24,824 bases of DNA from Fimenecus sp045594645 (GTDB lineage: Bacteria > Bacillota > Clostridia > Oscillospirales > Acutalibacteraceae), in contig JAZNYY010000044.1 of the NCBI GenBank assembly GCA_045594645.1, positions 1-24,824 on the forward strand. Direction: 5' to 3'. The position numbers were made by a program, and so were the translations under genes. Under the pieces are notes generated by a model, which saw only the letters and a program-made list of their open reading frames with translations, did no database searches and was not told the DNA's origin. Shown here in pieces: positions 1 through 7,451 of this stretch. Positions within the stretch are counted from its first letter, which is position 1, and the number at the start of each line of letters is the position of its first letter.

Positions 1-146
1 CAAATTGAGGTTTGTCTAACTCATTTCGTAGGGGTCGGCGTCCTCGACGACCCATTGTTAATTTACCTGTATATTTGGTTAGGGCTGTCGAGGACGCCAG
101 CCCCTACAAGATTACATAACCATATAAATGAGTTAGACAAATTCAA
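1..146. repeat. Miniature inverted-repeat element, copy 1
   Basis: Non-coding element with a perfect 16-bp terminal inverted repeat (TTTGTCTAACTCATTT at 11-26, its complement at 126-141). Inside lies a second, imperfect 25-bp inverted repeat (29-53 against 81-105). The last 47 bases (100-146) recur without mismatch at 24778-24824 and, inverted with one mismatch, at 15853-15899. It encodes no transposase, so if mobile it would depend on one supplied elsewhere. It may extend left of the window. Confidence 0.8.
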
Positions 147-224
147 ATTTTTTCTGTGAATGTCAATCGCTACATAATATCTATATTGTCAAAAAAACAC
201 CAACATATTTGTTGATTTCTCTCA

Positions 225-253
225 TTTACTTAAACGCTTAAAAAGTCTATAAT
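225..253 (+). promoter_or_regulatory. Probable sigma-A promoter of the ATP-grasp operon
   Basis: TTTACT (225-230), 17-base spacer, TATAAT (248-253). Transcription would start near 260. This lies after the ATG at 258 and therefore argues that translation begins at the TTG at 294. Confidence 0.55.
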
Positions 254-293
254 TATAATGTATAATTACAATCAATTTTCGGGAGTGAAAAAA

Positions 294-1607
294 TTGTACG
301 GACTTATAGAGCATACCGATGAAATCAACCGACTTTTAGCCCGCTACGGCGTTAAATTCGGAATTTACAAAAACAATGTGTTCAACGAGCGTCTTTTCCC
401 CTTTGATGCAGTACCTCGTATCATTTCAAAGGACGAATTCGATTATCTTGAACGCGGACTTAAACAGCGTGTAAAGGCACTAAATATCTTTTTGAAGGAT
501 ATCTACACCAAAAAGCAGATTATCAAGGATAAAATTATCCCCGAAGAATTTGTTTATGGTGCGGCAGGCTATATGATGGAGTGCGAGGGCGCAGTTCCGC
601 CTAAAAGTGTGTTCAATCATATTTCGGGTATCGACTTGGTGCAGGGTAACGATATGCGTTGGTATGTGCTTGAGGATAATCTCCGTGTCCCCTCGGGTGC
701 ATCTTATCCTATGATTGCAAGAGAATTGTGCCGTCGTGCAAGCCCCGATACTTTCCGTGCAAATACCGTTGTTGATAACCGAAATTACGGAGATTTGCTC
801 CGCGGTGCGCTTGATTATGTAAATACGGGCGGAATAAATGTGGTGCTTACTCCCGGTCGATTTAACTCCGCATTCTTTGAGCATTCATACTTGGCAGAAA
901 AAACAGGCTCGGTTTTTGCAATGCCACAGGATTTATTTGTTGAGGGTAATGTGCTTTATTATAATGAATATTCGGGCAAGCGTCAGCGCGTTGGTGCAGT
1001 TTACCGCAGAATTAATGACGATTTTATGGACCCCATGACCTTCCGTGCAGATTCACTTCTCGGCGTTCCTCATATTATGGATGCTTACCGTGCGGGCAAT
1101 GTAGCGCTTGTCAATGCCCCCGGTAACAGCGTTGCAGATGACAAGGGCATTTACTACTATGTGCCCGCAATGATTAAGTATTATTTAGGCGAAGAGCCAA
1201 TACTTTCAAATGCTCCCACATATCTTCCGTTCTACCCCGAAGATATGAAATATGTTCTTGATAATATTCAGAAATTGGTTATTAAGGATGTTGCGGAATC
1301 GGGCGGATACGGCGTTGTATTCGGCAGTGAATTATCCCTTGAAAGAGTGTATGAATTAAAGAAATTAATTCAGAAAGAGCCTCGTCGCTTTATCGCACAA
1401 GAGGTTATTAAGTTTAATGATTTAAAAGTAGTTGAAAACGGCGCTTGGACAGAGCGCAAGGCAGATTTGCGCGCCTTTGTGCTTATGGGTGAAGAGCCTG
1501 TAGTATGGAAAAGCGGTTTGACAAGATTTTCAAAGGATGCAAATTCCTTTGTTGTAAATTCTTCGCAGGGAGGAGGCTTTAAAGACACATGGGTGTTATC
1601 TCGATAA
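294..1607 (+). CDS. Circularly permuted ATP-grasp protein (DUF404/DUF407 type)
   Basis: 437 residues from TTG 294. This is a member of the circularly permuted ATP-grasp family, predicted to carry out ATP-dependent carboxylate-amine ligation; the substrate is unknown. Family-like segments are visible: a GVKFGIYK block near the N terminus, the VLEDNLRVPSGASYP block, NVVLTPGRFNSAFFEH, YRRINDDFMDP, and a VIKDVAESGGYGVVFG block likely to bind ATP. The start is chosen because GGGAG (281-285) sits 8 bases before TTG 294, whereas an in-frame ATG at 258 has no ribosome site and precedes the predicted transcription start. It overlaps the next gene by 19 bases. In other bacteria this family sits beside alpha-E and transglutaminase genes, exactly as here, so a joint pathway, perhaps making a small peptide-like product, is an inference. 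The family call is secure; the reaction is not. Confidence 0.88.
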   Translation: MYGLIEHTDEINRLLARYGVKFGIYKNNVFNERLFPFDAVPRIISKDEFDYLERGLKQRVKALNIFLKDIYTKKQIIKDKIIPEEFVYGAAGYMMECEGAVPPKSVFNHISGIDLVQGNDMRWYVLEDNLRVPSGASYPMIARELCRRASPDTFRANTVVDNRNYGDLLRGALDYVNTGGINVVLTPGRFNSAFFEHSYLAEKTGSVFAMPQDLFVEGNVLYYNEYSGKRQRVGAVYRRINDDFMDPMTFRADSLLGVPHIMDAYRAGNVALVNAPGNSVADDKGIYYYVPAMIKYYLGEEPILSNAPTYLPFYPEDMKYVLDNIQKLVIKDVAESGGYGVVFGSELSLERVYELKKLIQKEPRRFIAQEVIKFNDLKVVENGAWTERKADLRAFVLMGEEPVVWKSGLTRFSKDANSFVVNSSQGGGFKDTWVLSR

Positions 1608-2275
1608 AATCAAGTGACAATCTTTTCTGGCTCGGTCGATATGTTGAGCGAGTTTTCACAACTCTTAAAGCCTTCACCGAGTGCTATGATATTATGATTG
1701 ATATTAATGACGAAGAATACATAAGCTTTTGCCGTCGTTTAGGAATTGCAAATAATTATTCCTGCCGTCAGGAGTTTATAAGCTCATTTTTGTTTGATGC
1801 AAATGACCCTGCGTCAATTTATTCAAGTCTTCTTCACGCTTATGACAATGCGGTTGAAATGCGAAATGTAATTTCTTCTGATACTTTGTCATATCTTCAG
1901 CTTGCAGTTGATATTATGGAAAAAAGCAGCAGCAGTAATGCGCCTCTTTTGAAGGTTCAAGAAGTAACAGACTGGATTTTCGCATTTTGGGGCTCGGCTG
2001 ATGACAATATTGAGGCAGAGGCTTCAAGAAACATCTTAAAATTCGGCAGAAGTATTGAAAGACTCGACCTTTACACAAGGCTTGATTATCCCGTTGAGCT
2101 GTTGCGAAAAGAATTCTCAATAATGCTCAACAGACTTTATAAGGTGCGAATTGACTTTAATTCTCATTCAATTGAAAGGCTTACCCGTATGATTCTTGAA
2201 GAGGAAGATTACAAGCCCTATAAATTCTCAATTCAGAATGAATTGGCACAGCTTTTTGTGACGGGAGTGATGTAA
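1589..2275 (+). CDS. Alpha-E domain protein (DUF403)
   Basis: 228 residues, predicted almost entirely helical and cytoplasmic. The N-terminal SSDNLFWLGRYVERVF block is the characteristic opening of alpha-E (DUF403) proteins, and the conserved SIERLD and RLDYP stretches follow later. It is shorter than many homologues (about 300 residues), mainly by lacking C-terminal sequence, but has a clean stop and the next ATG follows at once, so I see no sign of damage. SD GGGAGGAGG lies at 1568-1576 inside the upstream gene, and the 19-base overlap suggests coupled translation. The biochemical role is unknown; it is taken as a partner of the ATP-grasp protein because the two families co-occur. Confidence 0.85.
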   Translation: MGVISIKSSDNLFWLGRYVERVFTTLKAFTECYDIMIDINDEEYISFCRRLGIANNYSCRQEFISSFLFDANDPASIYSSLLHAYDNAVEMRNVISSDTLSYLQLAVDIMEKSSSSNAPLLKVQEVTDWIFAFWGSADDNIEAEASRNILKFGRSIERLDLYTRLDYPVELLRKEFSIMLNRLYKVRIDFNSHSIERLTRMILEEEDYKPYKFSIQNELAQLFVTGVM

Positions 2276-2276
2276 A

Positions 2277-3053
2277 ATGGCAATTTTAGATTTTTCTTAT
2301 AATATGTCAATAAAATTTTCTCTGCCTGTAATTAAGCATTGCTATACACTTCGTTGTATTCCGTTAGAGTGCGAAAATCAGCATATTGAGGATATAAAGG
2401 TGACAGTTTTCCCCGAAAATAAATTGACATATTCTCACGACGGATTTGGCAATATTCTCGTAACCGACCGAATTGTCACAATGCACAATGAATTTACCGT
2501 TGATGTTTCGGGCACAGTAACAACGGGGGCGCACATTACACCTGAAAATGACCTTAATCCTGTTTATAAATATCCAACCAATTACACAAAATGCGGTGCA
2601 GAGCTCAATAAAATGTTTGAGCGTATTCAGGTTGGCATTTCTGACGATGCAGTTGATACAGCTTTAAAATTCACAAGAGCAATCCGCGCAAATATCGTGT
2701 ATAAAACGGGCTCAACAAGTGTTGTGACAACGGCAGAAGAAGCCCTCTTAAATGGTGCGGGAGTGTGTCAGGATTATTCTCATATTTTGCTCGCTTTACT
2801 TCGCAAAGCAGGAATTCCCGCCCGCTATGTTGTTGGTATGATGGTGGGCGAAGGTGAAACTCACGCTTGGGTTGAGGTTTATTACAATGGCAGTTGGCAC
2901 GGTGTCGACCCAACAAATAACCGTTTGGCAGACGAAAATTATATTATAATCAGCCGTGGTCGTGATTTTGCCGATTGCGGAATTAACCGCGGACTTCTCA
3001 CGGGCGGTGGCTTCCAGACACAGACTGTGGGACTCAAGGTAACAAAAAGATAG
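2277..3053 (+). CDS. Transglutaminase-like cysteine protein
   Basis: 258 residues with no signal peptide, so probably cytoplasmic. The N-terminal half (about 1-100) is the beta-rich domain usual in transglutaminase-like proteins of alpha-E/ATP-grasp clusters. The core carries the papain-like triad: Cys164 in GAGVCQDYSH, His196 in ETHAWVEV and Asp211 in HGVDPTNN. It starts one base after the upstream stop with SD GGGAGTG just before. Family members are proteases or amide-bond transferases; which applies here cannot be read from sequence. All catalytic residues are present, so it should be active. Confidence 0.9.
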   Translation: MAILDFSYNMSIKFSLPVIKHCYTLRCIPLECENQHIEDIKVTVFPENKLTYSHDGFGNILVTDRIVTMHNEFTVDVSGTVTTGAHITPENDLNPVYKYPTNYTKCGAELNKMFERIQVGISDDAVDTALKFTRAIRANIVYKTGSTSVVTTAEEALLNGAGVCQDYSHILLALLRKAGIPARYVVGMMVGEGETHAWVEVYYNGSWHGVDPTNNRLADENYIIISRGRDFADCGINRGLLTGGGFQTQTVGLKVTKR

Positions 3054-3063
3054 GAAGTAGTTT

Positions 3064-3846
3064 ATGGATATCGGTTTATCCTCTGCCTGCTTTTACCCGC
3101 TTGAAACAGAAAAATCCATTGTAAGAGCGTGTGAGGCAGGTGCCAAAACAATTGAAATATTTATGAATGCTCATTCTGAATTTGAGCCCGATTTCGTGCG
3201 TAATATGGCAGAAATCTGCAAGTCCTACGGCGTTCGTGTGTCTTCAGTTCATACAATGGGCTCGTTCACCGAATCATATCATCTTTTCAGCTCATATAAT
3301 CGCAGATTTCACGAGGCGAAGAATACTTCTTTTAAGCGTCATTTTGATGTTATGCACACTCTTGGCGCAGAAATTCTTGTTATGCACGGCATAAAAAAGC
3401 CGGGTAGTATTACTGATGAAGAATATTTTGACCGATTTGGCGAGTTGACTCTTATGGGCAAAGCCGAGGGGCTTAAAATCTGTCAGGAAAATGTGGTGCA
3501 TTACCGTAGCGAAAGCCCCGATTTTCTTCTTCGTATGGGAGAATATATCGGTGAAGATTTCAATATGGTTTTTGATATTAAGCAGTCAATCAGAACGGGT
3601 CTTGACCCATTTGAATTTGTCTCAACGCTTCATAAATATATCCGCCATATTCACATCAGTGACCACAATGAGCAAGCTGATTGCTTTGTGCCCTGCAAAA
3701 ATGGCAGTTTTGATTTTAAAAAGTTCTTCGATTTGATGAAAAATCATAATTACAAGGGCGATTATATTATAGAATTGTATGAAAACGGCTATGAAAGTGA
3801 CAAAGAACTGACTTTTGCAATGAGAGAACTCAAAAAATTGCTTTAA
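3064..3846 (+). CDS. Sugar phosphate isomerase/epimerase-like TIM-barrel protein
   Basis: 260 residues matching the xylose isomerase-like TIM-barrel / AP endonuclease family 2 fold. Likely metal-binding and catalytic positions along the barrel are His63, His108 (LVMHG), Glu142 (CQENV), Asp171 (FDIKQ), His195/His197 and Asp200 (RHIHISDH) and Glu237 (YIIELYE). It begins 10 bases after the transglutaminase gene with GGAAG as SD, and appears to be the last gene of this operon because a new promoter follows at 3851. This fold covers sugar isomerases, epimerases and endonuclease IV. The absence of the full endonuclease IV ligand set and the short length favour a sugar or polyol substrate. Substrate unknown. 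Confidence 0.8.
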   Translation: MDIGLSSACFYPLETEKSIVRACEAGAKTIEIFMNAHSEFEPDFVRNMAEICKSYGVRVSSVHTMGSFTESYHLFSSYNRRFHEAKNTSFKRHFDVMHTLGAEILVMHGIKKPGSITDEEYFDRFGELTLMGKAEGLKICQENVVHYRSESPDFLLRMGEYIGEDFNMVFDIKQSIRTGLDPFEFVSTLHKYIRHIHISDHNEQADCFVPCKNGSFDFKKFFDLMKNHNYKGDYIIELYENGYESDKELTFAMRELKKLL

Positions 3847-3850
3847 CCCC

Positions 3851-3880
3851 TTTACATTGTGCGTTTATCTGTGTTACAAT
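3851..3880 (+). promoter_or_regulatory. Probable promoter of nrdR
   Basis: TTTACA (3851-3856), 18-base spacer, TACAAT (3875-3880) preceded by TG to give an extended -10. An NrdR-box-like palindrome (core CTATATGTAG, 3882-3891) lies at the expected transcription start. Confidence 0.55.
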
Positions 3881-3912
3881 ACTATATGTAGTAAAATATA
3901 GGAAGTGTTTAT

Positions 3913-4371
3913 ATGAAATGTCCTTTTTGCGGATTTGAAGAAAGCAAGGTAATCGACTCCCGTCCTACAGACGAGGGCGAAAAAATCCGTCGCAGACGCG
4001 AGTGTATAAAATGCACCAAAAGATTCACCACTTATGAGATAATCGAAAATGTACCCATAGTTGTGGTTAAAAAGGATAAAACACGCGAAGTGTTTGACCG
4101 TAGCAAGCTTATTAAAGGTATGCTCACCGCTTGCGAAAAGCGTCCCGTTTCGATGGAAACCATTGAAAAAGCAGTAAGCGAAATCGAAAGTACTTTGCAG
4201 AATTCTCTTGACCGCGAGGTAACTTCTGTTCGCGTGGGCGAGCTTGTAATGGATAAGCTTAAGGCGATTGACGAGGTTGCTTATGTTCGCTTTGCATCGG
4301 TTTATAAGCAGTTCAAAGATGTAAACGCATTTATGGAAGAGCTTTCAAACTTCCTTGACAAAAAGCAGTAA
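3913..4371 (+). CDS. nrdR: Transcriptional repressor NrdR
   Basis: 152 residues, the usual NrdR length. An N-terminal zinc ribbon (Cys3, Cys6, Cys31, Cys34) with the basic KIRRRREC stretch binds DNA. Residues about 49-139 form an ATP-cone that senses ATP/dATP. NrdR represses ribonucleotide reductase genes when dATP is high. In this window its likely target is nrdD (12734), whose promoter carries two NrdR boxes; a weaker box-like site overlaps nrdR's own start region, suggesting autoregulation. GGAAG (3901-3905) serves as SD. The dockerin protein gene follows 31 bases downstream with no terminator or promoter recognised between, so they may be co-transcribed without being functionally related. 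Confidence 0.96.
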   Translation: MKCPFCGFEESKVIDSRPTDEGEKIRRRRECIKCTKRFTTYEIIENVPIVVVKKDKTREVFDRSKLIKGMLTACEKRPVSMETIEKAVSEIESTLQNSLDREVTSVRVGELVMDKLKAIDEVAYVRFASVYKQFKDVNAFMEELSNFLDKKQ

Positions 4372-4402
4372 TTAAATAATAAAAATAAAAGAGGGTGTCG
4401 TT

Positions 4403-5878
4403 ATGACGAATAAATTATTAAAATTTGGGTCGTTTGTAACGGCACTTTGTGTTTTGCTGGGTGCAATGCCCCTTGTGGCATCTGCCGAAGACGACAAGCT
4501 TGAATATTCAGATGAATTTTCAGTTATTCAGTTTTCACCTGAAACAGAATTACCTGTTGAAACAAATGTAAGTATAAATAATTTTTATAGTAGTGGTACA
4601 CAGGTTGATACAACAAAATATTTTTACAATCAGTTAACAAGCAACCAAAAAGAAATATATAATCAGCTTTGGTCAGCAGGACCGGTTGGCACTATTACAC
4701 TTGACCTTGCCAATATAAATATTACGGGCACAGGCACTTACTCAGCATCAAAGAGCAATGCGTCAAATAATGCCCGACAAGATATTATGATGGCAATTAC
4801 CGCCCTTAATGAAGATAATCCTTTGTTTTTCTGGGCAAGCGGATTTGGGTTTTCCTATGGTGGTTCAAGACAAAATAGTGGCGGAACTTACACTTATGCG
4901 ATTACAGCATTAATAATTACAATGAATATTGACACAACTCATTATTCTGATTTTAACGATGTTGCAACCAAACAAGCGGCAATCATTGAAGCCGCAAATA
5001 AAATTCAAGTGAATGGTATCAGCCGTCACGAAAAGCTCAAATCAATTCATGATTATCTTGCAAACAACATTGTTTATGATAACACAATTTCAAAGCCCAA
5101 TATTTTTGATGCATATGGTGCGTTGGTAACGGGAGTTTGCGTTTGCGAGGGCTATGCCGAGGCATTCAAGCTTCTTTGCGACCGAGAGGGAATTCCTTGT
5201 ATTACCGTTATCGGAACAGGCAACGGCGGTGCGCATAAATGGAATATGGTGCAGATGGAAGACGGCGAATGGTATTTGCTTGACTCTACCTGGGATGACC
5301 AATCAAGTAATATTTATTACAGTTATTTCCTTATCGGCAGTAACACAAAAGCACCATTTTTCAGTAACTCAACCGTTGCCGATTCTACAATTCATATTCC
5401 CAACGGCAAGCTGTTCACAGATACAAGCACCGCACTTTCTTATCCCACGCTTTCTAATGATACTTATGGCGTAGGAATTTTGCGATATGGCGCAAAGGAT
5501 GTTCATTTTGATACCGCCCGCGGTGTTATAATGGTTGGTAAGGATGTTTCTAACTATTATACTTATTTTGTAAATGATACAACAAGCGGATTTACCCGCA
5601 CACTAAACGGAAACGGTACTACAACATCAACATTGACCGTTTCAGATGGTACTACAACTAAAGCGTATCTTGTTGCAATGCGTGGTGATGTGGATGCATC
5701 AAATATTGTAAATACTACTGATTATACTGTTATGACGCAAATCTGCGCCACAACCTATGCAGTTGAAGATAATTCCGCTAAATTCTATGCAGGCGATATG
5801 AATCAAGACGGCGCAGTTGACGGATTTGACGCAATAGCCCACGAGCTATACACCAACGGCACGCTTACATTTGATTAA
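4403..5878 (+). CDS. Secreted transglutaminase-domain protein with C-terminal dockerin
   Basis: 491 residues. A Sec signal peptide spans about 1-28 (hydrophobic core FVTALCVLLGAMPLV, cleavage near ASA-ED). A transglutaminase-like domain (about 200-300) has Cys248 (CVCEGYAEA), His278 (AHKWN) and Asp294 (LLDSTWDD) as the triad. Residues about 426-485 form a type I dockerin with two calcium loops, one with Asp429, Asp431, Asn437, Asp440 and one with Asp465, Asn467, Asp469, Asp473, Asp476. A dockerin binds cohesins, so the enzyme should be displayed on a scaffoldin or cell-surface cohesin; no cohesin gene is in the window. The region between (about 300-425) is beta-rich and unassigned. Its substrate, perhaps a surface or dietary protein, is unknown. 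SD GAGGGTG lies before the ATG. Confidence 0.9.
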   Translation: MTNKLLKFGSFVTALCVLLGAMPLVASAEDDKLEYSDEFSVIQFSPETELPVETNVSINNFYSSGTQVDTTKYFYNQLTSNQKEIYNQLWSAGPVGTITLDLANINITGTGTYSASKSNASNNARQDIMMAITALNEDNPLFFWASGFGFSYGGSRQNSGGTYTYAITALIITMNIDTTHYSDFNDVATKQAAIIEAANKIQVNGISRHEKLKSIHDYLANNIVYDNTISKPNIFDAYGALVTGVCVCEGYAEAFKLLCDREGIPCITVIGTGNGGAHKWNMVQMEDGEWYLLDSTWDDQSSNIYYSYFLIGSNTKAPFFSNSTVADSTIHIPNGKLFTDTSTALSYPTLSNDTYGVGILRYGAKDVHFDTARGVIMVGKDVSNYYTYFVNDTTSGFTRTLNGNGTTTSTLTVSDGTTTKAYLVAMRGDVDASNIVNTTDYTVMTQICATTYAVEDNSAKFYAGDMNQDGAVDGFDAIAHELYTNGTLTFD

Positions 5879-5880
5879 AA

Positions 5881-5990
5881 GCCTCCCTTGTTAAAGGGTC
5901 GCGGGTCTCCGGTGGAGACCTCTGCGAAGCAGAAGCGATGTCTGAGCCGGCAGGCGAGTAATAGGGGGAGCGCGGGACGCGGTGGAGGGA
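5881..5990. repeat. Palindromic intergenic (REP-like) unit
   Basis: A stack of small inverted repeats: CCCTT/AAGGG (5885-5898), GGTCTCC/GGAGACC (5904-5920), TCTGC/GCAGA (5921-5933), framed by CCTCCC at the left and GGAGGG at the right. Related CCTCCC...GGAGGG hairpin units occur at 20065-20116 and, more distantly, at 7313-7433. Non-coding. Confidence 0.6.
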
Positions 5991-6014
5991 TTCATTACCC
6001 TACAATAATAACAA

Positions 6015-6050
6015 AACCGATTGGGGAGTTATCCCCAATCGGTTCTTTTT
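6015..6050. terminator. Bidirectional intrinsic terminator between convergent genes
   Basis: Perfect 12-bp stem AACCGATTGGGG (6015-6026) and its complement (6033-6044) with a 6-base loop. On the + strand it is followed by CTTTTT, on the - strand by TTTTGTTATT. It ends the dockerin-protein transcript and the cobalamin-regulated operon. Confidence 0.9.
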
Positions 6051-6567
6051 AATATTTGTGAAATTTTCTTAGTGCCGTTGCAATTGGTAAAACCAGAATT
6101 CCCAATACTACATTTCCTACGGCGTGAGTTATGTCAAAATAAAATCCTGCAGCAATCCACGCAAGCATTCCTTTGAAATCAAGACCTAAAGCAAGACAAT
6201 ATACCGGGGCATAAAGTGTGCCGTATATAAGCCCGTGAAGTCCTGAAACCGCCATATAAACAGGAACTGCAATTTTGGGTTTCATATTCTTTGGTAAAAG
6301 CATTACCATTCCCCAAAGAACAGCCCAAACATAAAGATAAGGAATCCACCACGCACCGAAACCGTAAAAAAGGCCAAAAAGCAATACGAATATGTAAATT
6401 GGCTTTAATGCGTCTTTTCGATACACTATTGTGTATGCGGTAATCAGTGTTCCCACTAAATGAATATTGGGAAGTCCCTCCATCAGAAGCTTTGAAATCA
6501 ACATTATAACGCCCAGCATAGTGAACACTATAAGGTCAACTAATTTCTTGTATTTCTGATTTCTCAT
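6049..6567 (-). CDS. ECF-type transporter S component, predicted corrinoid uptake
   Basis: 172 residues, nearly all hydrophobic, with about six membrane spans and short loops, the size and shape of the substrate-binding S component of energy-coupling factor transporters. No ATPase or T component lies in the window, so it would share a common ECF module encoded elsewhere (group II arrangement). Its ATG overlaps the lipoprotein stop as TAATG, so translation is coupled. Since the transcript begins with a cobalamin riboswitch, the substrate is most likely cobalamin, a cobalamin precursor, or possibly cobalt. The S-component assignment rests on hydropathy and context rather than a specific motif. 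Confidence 0.7.
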   Translation of the reverse strand: MRNQKYKKLVDLIVFTMLGVIMLISKLLMEGLPNIHLVGTLITAYTIVYRKDALKPIYIFVLLFGLFYGFGAWWIPYLYVWAVLWGMVMLLPKNMKPKIAVPVYMAVSGLHGLIYGTLYAPVYCLALGLDFKGMLAWIAAGFYFDITHAVGNVVLGILVLPIATALRKFHKY

Positions 6568-6980
6568 TATGCCTTGGTTGCCACAAAGGAATAAACTGCA
6601 CCGTCGACAATTTCAGTGGAATCAACGCCGGTCATTGCCATTTCACCGTTAATGTAGAATGCCCAATATGCACCGTCGGCACTGTATTCATATTTAATGC
6701 CGTTTACAGTGTCAACCATAAGACCATAATCGCCATCTGTACCTGAAATGAGATTTTCAGCAACTAATGCTTCGCCGACTGTTGCCGCTTCGGTTGTGAT
6801 ATCGAAGCTCTTTTCGGTACCGTCAAGGTCAACTACCTTAAAAACGAAGCTTTTTTCTCCGTTTCCTGCAGGTGCTTCGGGTTCGTTGTTACTGCATGCT
6901 GCAAACGAGAGTGCCATAGCCGCAATAAGCACAAGTGAGACAACAGACAGTAATGCTTTTGAATTCATTACTTTTTTCAT
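6567..6980 (-). CDS. Transcobalamin-like (DUF4430) lipoprotein
   Basis: 137 residues. A lipoprotein signal peptide ends in the lipobox LSFAAC (lipidated Cys29), followed by a flexible Asn/Glu/Pro-rich linker and a DUF4430 domain (about 42-137) with the typical TVGEALVAENLI, GYLM-like and YWAFYINGEMAMTGVD segments. DUF4430 resembles the C-terminal beta domain of eukaryotic transcobalamin. With the riboswitch upstream and an S component downstream, a role in capturing corrinoids at the outer face of the membrane is a good inference. The start at 6980 is fixed by AAGGAG (complement of 6990-6995). A longer frame reaching 7085 would run into the riboswitch and is rejected. Confidence 0.85.
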   Translation of the reverse strand: MKKVMNSKALLSVVSLVLIAAMALSFAACSNNEPEAPAGNGEKSFVFKVVDLDGTEKSFDITTEAATVGEALVAENLISGTDGDYGLMVDTVNGIKYEYSADGAYWAFYINGEMAMTGVDSTEIVDGAVYSFVATKA

Positions 6981-7029
6981 AAGTGTTTTCTCCTTAAATA
7001 TTATATTTTCTTGATATGTGGCTTGCTTC

Positions 7030-7225
7030 TTTATCGGCTCTCGCAACAGAAACAACTTAAAGACCGGGTATTCCGACTTAAGCATATACGAAAATTTCGC
7101 CTTCTCAAGTTATAAACTCAATGGCTTTGCTCTCTTTGCGGCAGAGAGTGAAATTCTCTTAAATTGCTATACGGCGACGGGCTCGTTCAGGATTTTCACC
7201 TGATTCCCCGACATCTTATACCTAT
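7030..7225 (-). promoter_or_regulatory. Cobalamin riboswitch
   Basis: Reading the - strand, the core GGGAATCAGGTGAAAATCC (complement of about 7191-7209) is followed by CCCGTCGCCGT. The B12 box-like GTCGGAATACCCGG lies at the complement of about 7064-7077, then the TTGCGAG element. These match the conserved blocks of the cobalamin riboswitch in order and spacing. No terminator hairpin is seen between it and AAGGAG of the lipoprotein gene, so control at translation initiation is the simpler reading. Confidence 0.92.
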
Positions 7226-7234
7226 ATCGAATAA

Positions 7235-7263
7235 ATTATACACCTACAAAACAAAAAAATCAA
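7235..7263 (-). promoter_or_regulatory. Promoter of the cobalamin-riboswitch operon
   Basis: On the - strand TTGATT (complement of 7258-7263), 17-base spacer, TATAAT (complement of 7235-7240). The transcript would start just upstream of the riboswitch. Confidence 0.7.
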
Positions 7264-7270
7264 TTAAAAC

Positions 7271-7299
7271 TTGATTTATTATGCGATTGATATTAAAAT
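7271..7299 (+). promoter_or_regulatory. Possible promoter of the GDPD-family gene
   Basis: TTGATT (7271-7276), 17-base spacer, TAAAAT (7294-7299), divergent from the riboswitch promoter. The transcript would then cross the palindromic repeat before the coding start. Confidence 0.45.
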
Positions 7300-7312
7300 G
7301 TAAACATATAAA

Positions 7313-7433
7313 GGCCTATCCTTAAGGAGAGGCTCTGCCGAAGGCGGTGGTGAGGTGTAGGATACGAAGTATCCGTAGAAAAGTCACCTCATCCGCTTCA
7401 CTTCGTTCAGCACCTTCCCCTCAAGGGGAAGGC
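7313..7433. repeat. Palindromic intergenic repeat upstream of the GDPD gene
   Basis: Nested inverted repeats: TGAGGTG/CACCTCA (7351-7357, 7385-7391), GGATAC/GTATCC (7360-7374) and a 9-bp stem CCTTCCCCT/AGGGGAAGG (7413-7432). It resembles the short clostridial intergenic palindromes elsewhere in the window. An open frame runs through it into the GDPD gene but is not believed to be coding. Confidence 0.55.
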
Positions 7434-7451
7434 ATAATAGGATGTGTTTTT

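Noticed and set aside
6981..7085. N-terminal extension of the DUF4430 lipoprotein
   Set aside because: It reads through the 3' part of the cobalamin riboswitch; the lipoprotein signal and AAGGAG fit a start at 6980.
7347..7451. Upstream extension of the GDPD-family protein
   Set aside because: The frame crosses a palindromic intergenic repeat and has no ribosome site at its ATG.
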